Part shown: positions 49,701-60,100 of the stretch, piece after piece
Layout: each line of letters begins with the position of its first letter
How positions within the stretch are numbered: position 1 is the stretch's first letter
Source of the DNA: Heterodera schachtii
Taxonomy: Eukaryota > Nematoda > Chromadorea > Rhabditida > Heteroderidae
Direction: 5' to 3'
Assembly: GCA_023374025.1 (NCBI GenBank)
Contig: SIJG01000010.1
Coordinates: 584,517-648,516, forward strand
Length of the DNA: 64,000 nt
Position numbers and translations under genes: made by a program
Notes under the pieces: generated by a model
The model's database searches: none
The model's input: only the letters and a program-made list of their open reading frames with translations
Told to the model about the DNA's origin: nothing

Positions 49701-52700
49701 CATTTTCGAACCTATAATAGTATACCGATTTTGGTTGGGCTCAGTTAAAGAATATTAAATGTTTGGCAAAACTTTTCAAAAACCCATTCATCTTTTTGTG
49801 GGATAAATGAATATAATTTTTCCACCATTGTTCTATCAAAAAATAACAACTCTTTACAATATCGGTTTGTATAAATTTGAGGTATAATTTCATTCTGAAA
49901 AGAAAGATCGGAAATTTAAGACATACTGTTAAGGGACTCGAATTGTTCATTAAAATTTGAGTTTTGGGTCAATTCAAAGCAAAAATTAACAAACAGTCGT
50001 TTTAATTTTCTGTTAGGAGTTTAAATGGCCTGAAGCTCCGCTAAGGCTTAAACATCCACAGAGAACGGATCCATATCATTTTTATTTCTAGCATCTATAC
50101 ATATTAAATCGATGTTTTTAAAATACTGCTAAAATAACGAAATTATGATCTCCCAAAATAAAGAGTGATTCGAGCGACTCAAAAAGCGTGAGCCACAATT
50201 ACTATGCATATTTACAATTTTTATACAGTACTCTAAAAAATATAGTGGCCGAATATTGACTATATCCTTTCTTTATATTAATTCATACAAAAAATAATAT
50301 ATTATTGAGAAAAATTCCAATTTTACGAGGCTGTTTCAGGACGTTCTGTCAAATATTCATTCATTTTCGAACCTATAATAGTATACCGATTTTGGTTGGG
50401 CTCAGTTAAAGAATATTAAATGTTTGGCAAAACTTTTCAAAAACCCATTCATCTTTTTGTGGGATAAATGAATATAATTTTTCCACCATTGTTCTATCAA
50501 AAAATAACAACTCTTTACAATATCGGTTTGTATAAATTACAGTTCTAAAATCATTCTGAAAAGAAAGATCGGAAATTTAAAAGATACTGTTAAGGGACTT
50601 GAATTGTTCATTAAAATTTGAGTTTTGGATCAATTCAAAGCAAAAATTAACAAACAGTCGTTTTAATTTTCTGTTAGGAGTTTAAATTGCCTGAAGCTCC
50701 GATAAGGCTTAAACATCCACAGAGAACGGATCCATATCATTTTTATTTCTAGCATCTATACATATTAAATCGATGTTTTTAAAATACCACTAAAATAACG
50801 AAATTATGATCCCCCAAAATAAAGAGTGATTCGAGCGACTCAAAAAAGCGTGAGCCACAATTACTATGCATCTTTACAATTTTTATACAGTACTCTAAAA
50901 AATATAGTGGCCGAATATTGACCATATCCTGTCATTATATTAATTCATACGAAAAATAATATATTATTGAGAAAAATTCCAATTTTACGAGGCTGTTTCA
51001 GGACGTTCTGTCAAATATTCATTCATTTGCGAACCTATAATAGTATACCGATTTTGGGTGGGCTCAGTTAAAGAATATTAAATGTTTGGCAAAACTTTTC
51101 AAAAACCCATTCATCTTTTTGTGGGATAAATGAATATAATTTTTCCACCATTGTTCTATCAAAAAATAACAACTCTTTACAATATCGGTTTGTATAAATT
51201 ACAGTTCTAAAATCATTCTGAAAAGAAAGATCGGAAATTTAAAAGATACTGTTAAGGGACTTGAATTGTTCATTAAAATTTGAGTTTTGGATCAATTCAA
51301 AGCAAAAATTAACAAACAGTCGTTTTAATTTTCTGTTAGGAGTTTAAATGGCCTGAAGCTCCGATAAGGCTTAAACATCCACAGAGAACGGATCCATATC
51401 ATTTTTATTTCTAGCATCTATACATATTAAATCGATGTTTTTAAAATACTGCTAAAATAACGAAATTATGATCTCCCAAAATAAAGAGTGATTCGAGCGA
51501 CTCAAAAAAGCGTGAGCCACAATTACTATGCATATTTACAATTTTTATACAGTACTCTAAAAAAATATAGTGGCCGAATATTGACTATATCCTTTCTTTA
51601 TATTAATTCATACAAAAAATAATATATTATTGAGAAAAATTCCAATTTTACGAGGCTGTTTCAGGACGTTCTGTCAAATATTCATTCATTTTCGAACCTA
51701 TAATAGTATACCGATTTTGGTTGGGCTCAGTTAAAGAATATTAAATGTTTGGCAAAACTTTTCAAAAACCCATTCATCTTTTTGTGGGATAAATGAATAT
51801 AATTTTTCCACCATTGTTCTATCAAAAAATAACAACTCTTTACAATATCGGTTTGTATAAATTTGAGGTCTAATTTCATTCTGAAAAGAAAGATCGGAAA
51901 TTTAAAAGATACTGTTAAGGGACTTGAATTGTTCATTAAAATTTGAGTTTTGGGTCAATTCAAAGCAAAAATTAACAAACAGTCGTTTTAATTTTCTGTT
52001 AGGAGTTTAAATGGCCTGAAGCTCCGCTAAGGCTTAAACATCCACAGAGAACGGATCCATATCATTTTTATTTCTAGCATCTATACATATTAAATCGATG
52101 TTTTTAAAATACTGCTAAAATAACGAAATTATGATCTCCCAAAATAAAGAGTGATTCGAGCGACTCAAAAAAGCGTGAGCCACAATTACTATGCATATTT
52201 ACAATTTTTATACAGTACTCTAAAAAAATATAGTGGCCGAATATTGACTATATCCTTTCTTTATATTAATTCATACAAAAAATAATATATTATTGAGAAA
52301 AATTCCAATTTTACGAGGCTGTTTCAGGACGTTCTGTCAAATATTCATTCATTTTCGAACCTATAATAGTATACCGATTTTGGTTGGGCTCAGTTAAAGA
52401 ATATTAAATGTTTGGCAAAACTTTTCAAAAACCCATTCATCTTTTTGTGGGATAAATGAATATAATTTTTCCACCATTGTTCTATCAAAAAATAACAACT
52501 CTTTACAATATCGGTTTGTATAAATTTGAGGTCTAATTTCATTCTGAAAAGAAAGATCGGAAATTTAAAAGATACTGTTAAGGGACTTGAATTGTTCATT
52601 AAAATTTGAGTTTTGGGTCAATTCAAAGCAAAAATTAACAAACAGTCGTTTTAATTTTCTGTTAGGAGTTTAAATGGTCTGAAGCTCCGAGAAGGCTTAA

Positions 52701-52705
52701 ACATC
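34782..52705. repeat. Satellite array, 27 full copies of a ~663-bp monomer
   Basis: Copies start at 34782, 35446, 36109, 36772, 37435, 38098, 38761, 39423, 40086, 40749 and so on to 52015, with a 28-bp partial copy at 52678-52705. Nearly all spacings are 663 bp; 661, 662 and 664 occur. Identity is very high (often only a few differences), apart from the run near 50.0-51.3 kb. The monomer is strongly AT-rich. It starts CCTGAAGCTCCG(A/C)TAAGG and ends TTAGGAGTTTAAATGG. Each monomer contains a minus-strand 69-codon ORF (start MNNSSPLTV, hydrophobic FKFPIFLFRM), open in most copies only because the copies are alike; I see no codon signature or upstream signal that would make it a gene. The site CCG(A/C)TAAGG alternates A and C in long runs, suggesting a two-monomer unit. 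Confidence 0.97.
50029..51351. repeat. Divergent satellite copies within the array
   Basis: The two monomers at 50029 and 50690 carry a shared block change, TTACAGTTCTAAAATCATTC in place of TTGAGGTCTAATTTCATTC, at 50537 and 51198, and also TTGGATCAATT for TTGGGTCAATT. The second also has scattered changes such as AATACCACTAA, CATCTTTACA and GACCATATCCTGTC. They form the most distinct variant in an otherwise homogenised array. Confidence 0.9.
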
Positions 52706-52740
52706 TTTTTTTTAATAAAGGTGAGGGTCATTTTTTCTTA

Positions 52741-53257
52741 AGGTTTTTGACCGGGGACATGGCTTTCACCTGCGCTTGGATGGGGCATATGGGCCCAGCC
52801 TCCGTCTTCCCTTGTGCATTGTGCCGAATTCCATACAGAGCTTTGGGCGACAGCATCGACGTACCAAGGACCCCAAGTCAATCGTAGCTGGCGCGGCAAT
52901 TTCAGTCGTTGAACGGCAGACACGGGCAAGCATGCAACTCGTGACTCAATTTCGTGTGGTAGTCAAAAAGCGTTGCCCCTTTTTTTCGTGCCTCCAACAA
53001 ATGTGATTCCCTCACCTTTCATACACTGCCGGGAGAAAACGCATTGAATTTCTCGAAAAAATGGGCAATTATTGGAAAATGATCACATGAAGCGGCTCCT
53101 TCTCGCCTCAACCGAAATCAGACCGATCGGAACACCGTTTCCAATGGACATTGCTGATCTCCTTGACGAAGTACGAGAACTCCACATTTTTGGGCGAGCG
53201 GATATGCTGGCGCCAGAACAAATCACCGATTTCTCAAACAAATGTTATAAGGTGTAA
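52741..53257 (+). pseudogene. Fragment of a transposon-encoded protein
   Basis: One frame reads FLTGDMAFTCAWMGHMGPAS and then VFPCALCRIPYRAL, ending at a stop near 52905. The pattern GD....G..G..S..PC..C recalls a zinc-binding block found in several transposase-like families, but I cannot name the family. A later frame at 53072-53257 reads LLLASTEIRPIGTPFPMD and LDEVRELHIFGRADMLAPEQ. Frame changes and stops between them show that it is broken. Its GC content is far above that of the adjoining satellite. It begins only ~35 bp after the array ends, so the insertion may define the array edge. Confidence 0.5.
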
Positions 53258-53428
53258 AGAGCTAAGAAAATCTATGATTAAGTTTGACTAGCTTTTATCA
53301 GTTGATAATCATAATATATTTGAATTGGCGCTTTTCGCTTTGACACTCAATTTTTTTACAATGGTGGCACACTTTTGGTCAAATTGTTGATATATGCCTC
53401 TATGAATAACAAAATTTTAAAAAGAATT

Positions 53429-53849
53429 CTAGTCGGTTTTATGCGTCCCATGTCATATTATGCGTCCCATGGCAGATTATGCGTCCCATGAATGAACTAC
53501 CCAGTTTCTTAGGCCATAACTTTTTTCTTACTTGGTCAATACCTATATTCTTGGTATTAAACTAAAGCTTAGTCTATAGAAGCTTGTATAACTTTATTTT
53601 TAGCTAAAGGCAATAGACAAAAAATTATACTCGGAAAAGTTGAATTTCGTATTTTTTTCCTTGTAATTTCTTTTTTAATGCACAATATTTGCTCTTTTCT
53701 TGCATTTATAAAATCTCGAGACTTTTATCTTTCGCTTGGTACCAAGAATTTGGGTATTGACCAAGTAAGAAAAAAGTTATTGCCTAAGAAACTGGGTATG
53801 GTTATTCATGGGACGCATAATATGACATGGGACGCATAAAACCGACTAG
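53429..53849. mobile_element. 421-bp foldback element with ATGCGTCCCAT repeats
   Basis: Both ends begin CTAGTCGGTTTTATGCGTCC (inverted at the right). TATGCGTCCCATG is iterated three times on the left and twice on the right. The second part of the arm, CCCAGTTTCTTAGGC and ACTTGGTCAATACC, is also mirrored. No ORF is present. The TA dinucleotides at the ends are ambiguous as a target-site duplication. The right edge is 21 bp from the poly(A) signal of the histone gene. Confidence 0.85.
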
Positions 53850-54075
53850 AACCGAAAATTCAAATGACATTTTATTTTTAAACTCACAAACAAACCAAAA
53901 TAAAGGCACAATATTACTCAAAAAAGAGGAGAGAGGACACAACTTTAAACAAACAAAAGGATGGAATATTCAATCATCGGAAAAAAAAAATCGTTGGGGA
54001 ACAAAATGTTGGCACATTAAAGAGAAGAGATATTTGGGATCGTTTTTTCTATCCGTCCATTTCTTCTTCCACCGT

Positions 54076-54763
54076 TCACTGACTGTCGTCGTTCTGCTGC
54101 TTCTTCTGCTGAATCTTCGACAAAAGGATCGTGTGAATGTTGGGCAACACACCGCCACGAGAAATGGTGACCTCCGCGAGAAGCTGAAAATTTCAAATGG
54201 ATTTTCAAAAAATCCAAAAACCACCGACTGCCTCTGACCTTGTTCAACTCCTCGTCGTTGCGCACAGCCAATTGCACATGGCGCGGGGTGATTCGCAACT
54301 TTTTGTTCTCCTTCGCCGCGTTGCCGGCCAACTCGAGCACTTCGGCCGCCAGATATTCCAACACCGATGCCATATAGACAGGCGCTCCGGCCCCAATGCG
54401 TTGAGCATGGCGACCTGTGAATGGAAAATTCAGAAAATCTCATTGAAAACCCTCTCCCCTCTCAAAAACTGTACCTTTGCGCAGCAAACGATGGATACGT
54501 CCGACGGGAAATGCAACGCCAGCACGAGCAGAGCGCGTGCTGTACGTTCCGCTCGCAGCAATCTTCACTTTTCCACCCTTTCCGCCCGCCTTCTTCGCCC
54601 CTTTTCCGCCCGCCTTCACTTTTCCGTCCGCCTTCGCTTTGCCGCCCTTTCCGCTAGCCGTCGTCTTCGTAGCTTTTCCGGCTTTCACTGGAGACGCCAC
54701 TTGAGACTCCTGACTGTTGGTCGTACCGGTCGAAGCAACGGAGGCACCGCGGTTGTCAGACAT
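54076..54763 (-). CDS. Histone H2A variant with long N-terminal extension
   Basis: Three minus-strand exons, 54763-54475, 54414-54239 and 54183-54076, encode 190 residues. Residues from about 83 on are a full H2A core: [60 protein letters not shown] (acidic patch) and [12 protein letters not shown]. Ahead of it lie about 75 extra residues: an acidic/Ser/Thr-rich start ([20 protein letters not shown]) and Lys/Gly/Ala repeats ([25 protein letters not shown]). The protein ends QQNDDSQ, so an SQ dipeptide sits at the C-terminus but lacks the two following residues of the H2A.X motif. Introns and an AATAAA on this strand at 53871-53876 suggest a replacement-type, polyadenylated histone gene. Both introns have GT-AG borders. 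Confidence 0.94.
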
Positions 54764-57119
54764 TGCGTTGTTTGTTGTTGATTGAAGATAGAGAGAGAGA
54801 TAAAGCAAAAATATCAGTGAGATTAGCTAAGAATGAAAGAAACTTTGAGTTATTGTGAGTCATGGAAAGGAGGCGTGGACGCAATTTGAAATGAGACGGA
54901 CGCAAAACGCGCAAACGGAAGCCACGCGTAAAAAGATACGCGGAAGCATTTGAAATGACGCAAACGCAAAACGCGCAAAAAGACACGCAGATGCGGTTTG
55001 TTTTAAATGACAATAATGTGCGTTACGCATAAAGCGAAATTACACGCAATGAGTAATGTGAGGAAAAACGAAGTGACGCTGAAATTGATCTACATATTTC
55101 CGAAATTAAATCGGCCAATGGCATGCCGAACGGATCGACTCCCATCCCCAGTGTCAATTAGTCAAAAAACAAACAATTTTTTGAAGAATGTACATTGAGT
55201 GGAAAACACGGCGTTTAATTCAGTAATATGGTTTTGAAATTTCGAGTTTTGAAAAAGAGTGTGTCATTTCATTGTCAGGGGTGGGAGACGTACTCTCGAA
55301 AAAGCTATGGTCGCGGATCACGAAAATGAAATGAAGTGACATTCGCAGTTTGCACTAACGCTGTTTCTGTTTGGGGAAAAATGATGCGAGGCGAATGAGA
55401 AATTCAGTGAGAAAATATGCCCTTTTATGCAATTGGTTCCAAATTAGAGCGCCAAAGCGAATTTTTGAAAATTTGGATTTTCGAGTTTTTGTTAGAATTC
55501 TGGTCCGGGTTCGAAATAGGCCAAAATGAATGCCATAAAGCGAATGGTCGTGGAAATGAAATACGGAAATATATTTAAGCGTTAGAAATTGTTTTATCTC
55601 GGAAAAATTTAAAATAAAAAAATTAATAAACAATTAATGAACTCGCTGGTCTTTTGAGTTTGAGCATAGACAAATAATAAATCAGCATAGAAAGATGCAG
55701 AAAATTTTTCTCAATCTGTATGTAAAATTTGAAATGGACTTAGCATCAGGAAAAAAAAAGTTAAACATCACGAAGTAAATTCGGTTTTTCTCTATTAACA
55801 AAGATAAAAAAATAGTACGCCAAAAAGAGAGATGTTTTTTTTCTCTGCACTCTCTATTTATTGACACATGTCTCGTTTTTTGACTCGGTGTGTTAAAGGA
55901 TTTTTACACGAAAAATGATTCAAAATTTCAAAATGAGATTAAAGCCATCACAAATTCAATATTTTGATCAATTTCGGACTCTTAATCCGAAGACAAACTT
56001 AAAGTCGAAAACATTTGGTCCTACTTGCATAAATTTGTTGGATTTACGATGCATTGTGATTAGCTGCTGATTAGGGGGGCCACAGAAATGGGAAGAAATG
56101 AAATGTACATAAAACTTCCCAGAAACACTTCTCAATTTTATGCAGGGAATAAATTCTGAAAAAATTTCTGCTAATTGTAAGCTAAATTGTTATGCTGGTC
56201 AAAAGTGTTTTTGGACGAACTTGATCCAATCAATTCTTCATGGTGATTCAACAGAAAACTCGAAAATGGTTTGAAATCAGGAAAATTTTCGGAAAAAAAT
56301 TCCTAGGGGGTTGGAAATTTTTTTTTTTTTTGGAAATTTTGAGTTTAGGCCCATTGGAAAGAGCACAAAATTCGCTACCGTTTTGCCTTTTGAATGGTAG
56401 GTTTACGTTTTATACCCGCAGAGCAAGAGAGGGTGTCCAAATTGAATCAAAATGACTGATTTCTACCGTATACCGGTATTTAACAAACCCTTTTTTGCGT
56501 TATTAGGCCAAGTCAATAATTAATTTAGGAACATTTGCGCATTACATATATAAACCAAAATTTTGAAAATCTATGATTCATAAATCAATGATAAAATCAA
56601 TGATTTTTGCAAATCTGATAATCAAATGAATATAGGAACCTTTGCTCATATAATAGCAAAATTATCGAAAATTTGTATTTTTACAAATCAATGATAAAAT
56701 CAATGATTTTTGCAAATCTGATAATCATATTAATTTAGAAACGTTTGCTCATATACATATCAAAATTTTTGAAAATCTATGATTTATAAATCAATGATGA
56801 AATCAATGATTTTTGCAAATCTGATAATCATATTCGGGGTCAGCAGCCTCCCTCCCCCCGAACACCCCCGGCGTGTTGGTCATTCCCGAACAGAAAAACG
56901 ATTTTTGTAGAGCCCCAGATTCTACAGTATACCAGCATAATGATACCGAAGGACGGGTGCAAATGATGGTTTTTCCCGGTACATTCCTTTTTATATAGCC
57001 GGGGCAATAGAAAATTGGAAAATTCCGAAAAATGGATGAAAAAATAGGGAGAAAAGTGCATAAAAGTTCGACTTTCCCTTCCTAAAATATCTAATTCACT
57101 GCCCATAATATTATTAATA
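54764..57119. other. Intergenic region, no supported gene
   Basis: Near 54880-55060, words of the type ACGCAAAACGCGCAAA recur upstream of the H2A gene and may be a degenerate short repeat or a promoter-proximal element. No family-like exon appears. The only structured part is the repeat at 56520-56832. Near 56836-56880 there is a C-rich stretch (CCTCCCTCCCCCCGAACACC). Confidence 0.5.
56520..56832. repeat. Three tandem copies of a ~105-bp repeat
   Basis: The block AATCAATGATAAAATCAATG, TTTTTGCAAATCTGATAATC and the follow-up ATTTAGGAAC(A/G)TTTGC(T/G)CAT occur three times. The third copy has TGATGAAATC. The copies are imperfect and contain small internal inverted words (ATCAATGATAAAATCAATGAT). 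Confidence 0.75.
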
Positions 57120-60100
57120 ATGGGGTGCACCCAATCGGGAGTGGCATCGGACCTTGAACAAGGCGATGGCCTGTCAAACGGCTTCCTGGACGCGATCATC
57201 ACGAAGGTCAACCGACGCGCCTTTGGAGCGCTTCACGGACGAGGTGTTGTGTGTGTTTTTGTCATTAAAAAGTAGCTGAACCGTTTTAAAAAAAGCCATC
57301 AAAAAAGGCATTATAAAAAAACCATCAAATGGAAATTTTCAACAAAAAAATTGGCCATAACTTTTGCCAAATGCAACCAAATTAGACATTCTTGGTATCA
57401 TTCGATAGGGCTAAGAATTCTCTATTAACTCACCTAAATTTCAAAAAATTTGGCCAAGTTTGAGCATAGTTAATTTTCTAAATAAAATTTTATAATTAAA
57501 AATAAAATTATTTTGATCATCAAAAATTCTGATCAAAAATTTCTTAGAAGGAACAAAATAAAATGATCTTGCTATCATTCGCTAGCTCTATGTGTCCTCT
57601 ATTAGTCTGCAAAATTTCAAAAAATTTCGTTAGGTTTCAAAAAAGATGTGGCCAAAAGTATTCGAAAACCTGGCCACATGTGTACTTTTGGCCATAACTA
57701 TGCTCAACCTTGACCAAATTTTTTGAAATTTAGGTGCGCTAATAGAGAATTCTTAGCCCTATCGAATGATACCAAGAATGTCTAATTTGGTTGCATTTGG
57801 CAAAAGTTATTGCCAGTTTTTTGTTGAAAATTCCCATTTGATAGGCCCTTTTTTGATGGCTTTTTTATAATGACATAGCTCCATTAAAATTTAAATTTTA
57901 CCGTTTTTTTTTAAAAGATCACCGACGAGGAACTCAAAAAACTCTGCAAAGCGGCCATGGGCGTCTTCCAACGACAGCCGTCGCTCGTCAGGATTCAGCC
58001 GCCGGTTGTCGTCGTCGGAGACATCCACGGACAATTCACGGACCTGCAGAGGATCTTCACAACGCATGGCCACCCGCCGGAGCAGCAGTACGTCTTCCTG
58101 GGCGACTACGTCGACAGAGGAGCGCACTCGCTGGAGACCATCATCCTCCTCTTCTGCTACAAGGTGTGGTTTTTGGGGACCACAAAAAAGCATGAAGCGG
58201 GCCATTTGAGTGGAACAGAGTTTGACGCTTTATAACTTTTAATTGAAACGACCAAATTCCACATTCTTAGCTTCATTCGATAGCCCTAAGTGTTCTCTTT
58301 TTGCCTGTAAAATTTCAAAAAATTTCGTTAATTTCACAAAAAGTTATGGCCAAAAATTTTTGAACAACCAGGTTTTTGATTATTTCTGGCCTTCAGGCCA
58401 TAAGTTTTTGGAAACAAACGAAATTTTTTCGAAACTTTGCAGGATAAAAGAGGACACTTAGGGCTATCTAATGATGCTTAGAATGTTGAATTTGGTCGTT
58501 TCAATGAAAAGTTATAAAGCATCAAAGTCCGTCACACTCAAATGACGCCCACCCAAAAAAAAACCAAAATCAAATCCCCCCCCCCCTTAATTCAGATCAA
58601 GTACCCGTCCAACTTCATGCTGCTGCGCGGGAACCACGAGTGCCCCAGCATCAACAAAGTGTGAGTGAAAAACTGTGAATTTTTTTAATGATTTCCCCAT
58701 TTTTTTTACAGTTATGGCTTCTACGATGAAGTCAAGCGCCGGTACCAGCGTCCGCGCCCCGGTCGCCTCTACGACCTCTTCAATCAGGCGTTCGCCTGCA
58801 TGCCATCCGTCGGACTGATCGGCGAGAAGATCCTCTGTGAGTTTTTTTTAATTTATTAATTTTCATAATAATAATAATAATTTAATGTGCTTTTATTTAT
58901 TTTTTATCATAAATATTTTTGTATAGAATTAATTATAAAATGCATACAGTAAATGCTCTAATTATCACCCCGGGGGGATTATTTTTCAACCTCCTCAGAA
59001 AGGGGGGGGATAATTGGAGACAGCGGGGTTAATGGAGACAGGGGGATTAATGGAGACAGGGGGATTAATGGAGACAGGGGGATTAATGGAGACAGCGGGG
59101 TTAATGGAGACAGGGGGATTAATGGAGACAGGGGGATTAATGGAGACAGGGGGATTAATGGAGACAGGGGGATTAATGGAGACAGGGGGATTAATGGAGA
59201 CAGGGTGATAATTAGAGCAATATACGGTATTACATTTTTTTTTGAAAATTACTGTTTATTTTTTCCGTTATAAATTAAAAAAAAGATACTGTAGAAAATA
59301 TTGTTGGGGCAAAAAAAAATGCAATTTTGAGAAAATGTCGGGGATCGGAGCGGGGTCGGCCATGCGCAACCCTAGCTTCTTTTTTGACCCATTTTTTCGA
59401 TGAAATCACATTCACTTGTCTTTTCAGGCATGCACGGCGGCATCTCCGATCAGATCCGGAGCCTGGACCAACTCAGCACCCTGCGCCGGCCGCTGGCGGA
59501 GCCTCGGCTCAATTCACTGGAGATAGACCTCCTGTGGGCCGATCCAGCGCAGGGCATACGAGGCGTCGTCCCGAGTCCGAGAGGAGCGGGCGTCCTGTTC
59601 GGCGAGGACGTGGTCGAGAGCGTGCGCAACCGGCTTGGCATCGACTACATCGTCCGAGCGCATCAAGTGAGTTTGGCCATTCATTTTACATTGCTTACAT
59701 TGGTGAAAATTTTTGCTTATAAATTTGCTCTAAAAAGACCAAATTTTTAATCCTTGCTATTATTCGATAGATCTAAGTGTTCTTTATGAGCCTGTAAAAT
59801 TTCAAAAAATTTTATTAAGTTTAAAAAAAGTTGTAGCCAAAAATGTTCGAAAATCAATGTTTTTTGAGTTCCTCGAGCTATAACGTTTTTTGAAACTTAA
59901 CGAAATTTTTTGAAATTTTGCAGACTGATAGAGAACACTTAGGGCTATCGAATGATATCAAGAATTAAAAATTTGGTTGCTTTGGAGCAAAGTTATAAAT
60001 AATTTTTCGACAAAAATTTTCATAATGATGGTTTTTAAATAACGCCCTTTACCCCCTTACATTTGACTAATTTTGTCCCCCCCCCCCTATTTTTCAGCTC

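Noticed and set aside
34782..52705. Minus-strand 69-codon ORF repeated in almost every satellite monomer
   Set aside because: It is open mainly because copies are nearly identical. Differences among copies fall without regard to codon position and no promoter, splice or start context was seen; in the 662-bp and divergent copies the frame is lost.
34782..52705. CRISPR-like or telomeric array
   Set aside because: The repeat unit is 663 bp without spacers and is not a TTAGGC-type telomere; a satellite explains it.
53072..53257. Independent 61-residue gene
   Set aside because: It continues, in another frame, the broken transposon-protein fragment upstream and has no start context of its own.
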